Shown: in pieces, positions 3,953 through 6,163 of the stretch
Layout of the letters: each line of letters begins with the position of its first letter
Numbering within the stretch: position 1 is the first letter of the stretch
Source: DATKMP01 sp035541775
GTDB lineage: Bacteria; Bacteroidota; Ignavibacteria; UBA10030
DNA length: 6,163 nucleotides
Direction of reading: 5' to 3'
Assembly (NCBI GenBank): GCA_035541775.1
Contig: DATKMP010000172.1
Coordinates: 1 to 6,163 of the forward strand
Notes under the pieces: model-generated
The model's database searches: none
What the model was told of the DNA's origin: nothing
The model's input: only the letters and a program-made list of their open reading frames with translations
Position numbers and translations under genes: made by a program

Positions 3953-6163
3953 ATGAAATTATATGAGCGATGGCGCGGCAGTCCGCGGCGGAAGCTGAAA
4001 TATTGCTTGCCGTTGTTCCTGTTGTTGCTGATGGTTGTTACGACAGACGTGCTGCGCGCACAGGGTTCGTTTGTGAACGCAGGTACCCTGAATAATATGG
4101 GAACGTTCCGTGTCAAGTACGCTGCGACCGGCTTGCCGGATACGATTGGCGGAACGTTCGAATATTTCGGCGGCAACCAAACGGTGCCGGCGAAGACGTA
4201 CAACAATTTGACGCTGAGCGGCGATTCGACCAAAACATCATCTGGTAATTTTTCAATTCTTCAAACTGTTTCGGTTGCGCAGGATGTCACAATGAATGTT
4301 TCATCCGGTACGATGACGTTGTCCACTTCCACAGGACGATTGACGGAGAATGGAGCAGTGCTCGGAAATATTTCGAAGACTGTGAATTTCACAAAAACTT
4401 CCGATACTTCGGATGTCGGAGGGATTGGTGCGACCATTTTGTACAGCGGCACGCCGCTGGGATCAACGACCGTGAAGCGCATTTCAGGAATGGCGCCGGC
4501 TGCAAACGCTATTCAGAGATCGTTCACAATTACGCCGTCGGTAACGACGGGCTTTGCCGGAACGCTTCAATTTAAATATGCGAACGACGAAGTGCCATCC
4601 GGCTTTAATAAAAATGCTTTTGAACTCTGGCGTTCGATTGACGGCGGTACAACGTGGCGGCGTCAGCGGTCAACGAATAATGCAAGCGGCATGCAGTTAT
4701 CGAAGACAGGAAGTTATCTTGCCGGAATGTGGACGGCGGCGGATACGCTGCATTTGCTCGGCAGAAAAAATTATGAAGGCGATCCCGATTCCATCTTTGC
4801 AGTCGGTGCGGATTCTCTGCGAAGTAAAACGAATAAATTGCTGACGCCGTTTGCAGCACAGATTACAGACGTGTTCGGCAATGCCATTAAGAACGCAAAA
4901 GTACAATTATCTATCAGCAATACGCCGAGCGGAGCGACGGGGCAGGCAATTACCGATACGCTCGGCAATACGTTGACGAACAATGTGATGTATTCCGATA
5001 ATAACGGCTTTGTGAAAGTCGGAATGAAGCTGGGCAATAAACGCGGTTCGTACTATTTAACGGCAAAAGTCGATTCGATTTCGTCGCCGCAAAAAATATT
5101 TATCGGCTATGCGGATCCCGCGGCTGCGGCTTTAGCAGCAGTGACAGTACCGGGATCTGATTCTGTACGCAATGTGCTTGCACCGCTTGTTATAGCAGCA
5201 AAAGGCTCCGATAGTTCTCTTGTGCCCGATGTGAATGTGAAATTCGAAATTTATTCTTCTCCAACCGGTGCATCGACACAAGCATTTGTTTCTGCTGATA
5301 CAATGACCGGTTCTGCTGGAACGGCACAGGCCGTACTGCGCCTTGGACAAAAAGCTGGAATCTATACTCTGAAAGTTTCATCATCCGATATTGACAGCTC
5401 TGCAAAATATTTCAGTATCCTAGCGCAACCAGGAAAGGCAGCGTTAGTGTTGCCGTCGGCATCGACATTGATCGATACCATCGGCAGTACGCTCAATCAA
5501 TTTTCATATGTTGTAACGGATCGCGATACGAACGGCGTGAAAGGAAGATTTATCTCGTTCGTTACCAATAGTAGGCCTGCCGCTGCAACGGGAGATTCGT
5601 TATTCATCATCAACTCGATTACCGATAGTCTTGGTAGGGCTGCTGCTCGATTACGCCTTGGCAATAAAATCGGCCAATATCAAGTCGCTGTATCGGATTC
5701 TGGAATTGCAAATTCTACGCGCAACTTTATTGCTACAGCTCTGCCCGGTAAACCGATGCATCTGAATCAAATTCTTGCATCAAGTTCCGTCGATACCATC
5801 GGCGCGACGTTGCCGCTCTTCGGCGCATCCATTACCGATCGAGCAAGTAATGCCATCAGCGGATTGCCGGTGAAGTTCTTATTATCATCGAAGCCGTCGA
5901 ATAGTGTTGGCGCTGCATTAGCGATTGACAGTTTGGTCACTGACTCCACCGGTTCGGCGAGGACTCGATTAGTGTTGGGCAATAAAGTCGGTCAATATTC
6001 TGTCACAGTCAATTCGCCGTCTATGAAGGGAGTGGATACTTCATTCACCTTTACTGCAACGCATGGTGTGCCGATGAACTTTACAACGATAAGCGGCAAC
6101 AATCAATCCAAACCCATCCTGTCATCGCTGGACTCGCTCTTGAAAGTGAATTTAACGGATAGA
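3953..6163 (+). CDS. Secreted surface protein with Ig-like repeats (3' end outside window)
   Basis: The frame is open to the last base, giving 737 residues so far. The start at 3953 begins a classic signal peptide: basic ERWRGSPRRKLK, hydrophobic core LPLFLLLLMVV, cleavage near LRA/Q at 36-37. Residues about 38-110 are strand repeats (NAGTLNNMGTFRVKY; Gln76 in the GGNQTV…YNNLTL unit), as in the second gene. Near 174-235 there is a shared sandwich module (VKRISG … LQFKYANDEV … FELWRSIDGGTTW). From about 291 onward there are four full Ig-like repeats of 102-110 residues plus the start of a fifth, resembling invasin-type Big_1 domains. The inferred role is an adhesin or cell-surface spacer. In-frame ATGs at 3791, 3875, 3929 and 3944 are alternatives. 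None, including 3953, has a strong ribosome site. Codons ending in CG (ACG, TCG, GCG, CCG) look commoner than in the second gene. A C-terminal sorting domain, if any, is outside the window. Confidence 0.88.
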   Translation, partial: MKLYERWRGSPRRKLKYCLPLFLLLLMVVTTDVLRAQGSFVNAGTLNNMGTFRVKYAATGLPDTIGGTFEYFGGNQTVPAKTYNNLTLSGDSTKTSSGNFSILQTVSVAQDVTMNVSSGTMTLSTSTGRLTENGAVLGNISKTVNFTKTSDTSDVGGIGATILYSGTPLGSTTVKRISGMAPAANAIQRSFTITPSVTTGFAGTLQFKYANDEVPSGFNKNAFELWRSIDGGTTWRRQRSTNNASGMQLSKTGSYLAGMWTAADTLHLLGRKNYEGDPDSIFAVGADSLRSKTNKLLTPFAAQITDVFGNAIKNAKVQLSISNTPSGATGQAITDTLGNTLTNNVMYSDNNGFVKVGMKLGNKRGSYYLTAKVDSISSPQKIFIGYADPAAAALAAVTVPGSDSVRNVLAPLVIAAKGSDSSLVPDVNVKFEIYSSPTGASTQAFVSADTMTGSAGTAQAVLRLGQKAGIYTLKVSSSDIDSSAKYFSILAQPGKAALVLPSASTLIDTIGSTLNQFSYVVTDRDTNGVKGRFISFVTNSRPAAATGDSLFIINSITDSLGRAAARLRLGNKIGQYQVAVSDSGIANSTRNFIATALPGKPMHLNQILASSSVDTIGATLPLFGASITDRASNAISGLPVKFLLSSKPSNSVGAALAIDSLVTDSTGSARTRLVLGNKVGQYSVTVNSPSMKGVDTSFTFTATHGVPMNFTTISGNNQSKPILSSLDSLLKVNLTDR
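4823..6163 (+). repeat. Tandem Ig-like protein repeats, ~105 residues each
   Basis: Units begin near bases 4823, 5153, 5459, 5777 and 6089 (residues 291, 401, 503, 609, 713 from ATG 3953); the fifth is cut by the window edge. Each carries the landmark L(G)(N/Q)K-x-G-x-Y near its end: LGNKRGSY at residue 360, LGQKAGIY at 464, LGNKIGQY at 569, LGNKVGQY at 675. The spacing is thus 104, 105 and 106. Units 3 and 4 open with DTIGxTLxxF and share TDSxGxAxxRLxLGNK. This is a protein-level repeat; the DNA copies are clearly diverged. Confidence 0.85.

Noticed and set aside
4554..4844. 96-codon + strand open frame within the third gene
   Set aside because: It is in another frame, fully inside a well supported secreted-protein gene, with no ribosome site and an Arg/Cys-rich translation without motifs.
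1..6163. CRISPR array, tRNA, rRNA, transposase or insertion-sequence ends
   Set aside because: No regularly spaced identical repeats, cloverleaf, rRNA-like segment, transposase frame or paired terminal inverted repeats were seen on either strand.

Overview
The window looks like a piece of a Bacteroidota/Ignavibacteria-type chromosome devoted to large secreted surface proteins. That placement is inferred from protein style: Gly/Ser/Thr/Asn-rich beta-strand repeats, a GxW…TWxxGxVPxxxDxVxI motif and ~105-residue bacterial Ig-like repeats. No rRNA, tRNA or housekeeping gene is present to confirm it. All three supported genes lie on the + strand.

Layout: (1) 3-308, the C-terminal end of a beta-repeat protein whose start lies outside the window. 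(2) 309-956, a 648-base gap with a strong terminator-like hairpin (439-478), a long imperfect hairpin (503-626), a chain of shorter hairpins (642-735) and three abutting hairpins (844-918) just before the next ribosome site. (3) 957-2804, a complete secreted beta-repeat protein, paralogous at its C-terminus to the first gene. (4) 2805-3952, a gap of about 1.15 kb with a second terminator-like hairpin of the same design (3114-3157) and more hairpins (e.g. 3348-3418). (5) 3953-6163, a third secreted protein, open at the right edge, with a beta-repeat N-terminal part followed by tandem Ig-like repeats.

The genes probably all act outside the cell as adhesive or structural surface proteins; no enzyme signature was seen. 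The repeated order gene / GC hairpin / long leader / gene suggests separately transcribed and separately controlled units rather than one tight operon. The first two proteins end in nearly the same short tail (…ITVQ) and lack a recognisable type IX secretion C-terminal domain.

The least explained part of the window is the density of potential RNA structure between the genes, especially 503-735 and 844-918. I could not assign it to any known RNA family. All hairpins were read by eye, without a folding program or statistics.
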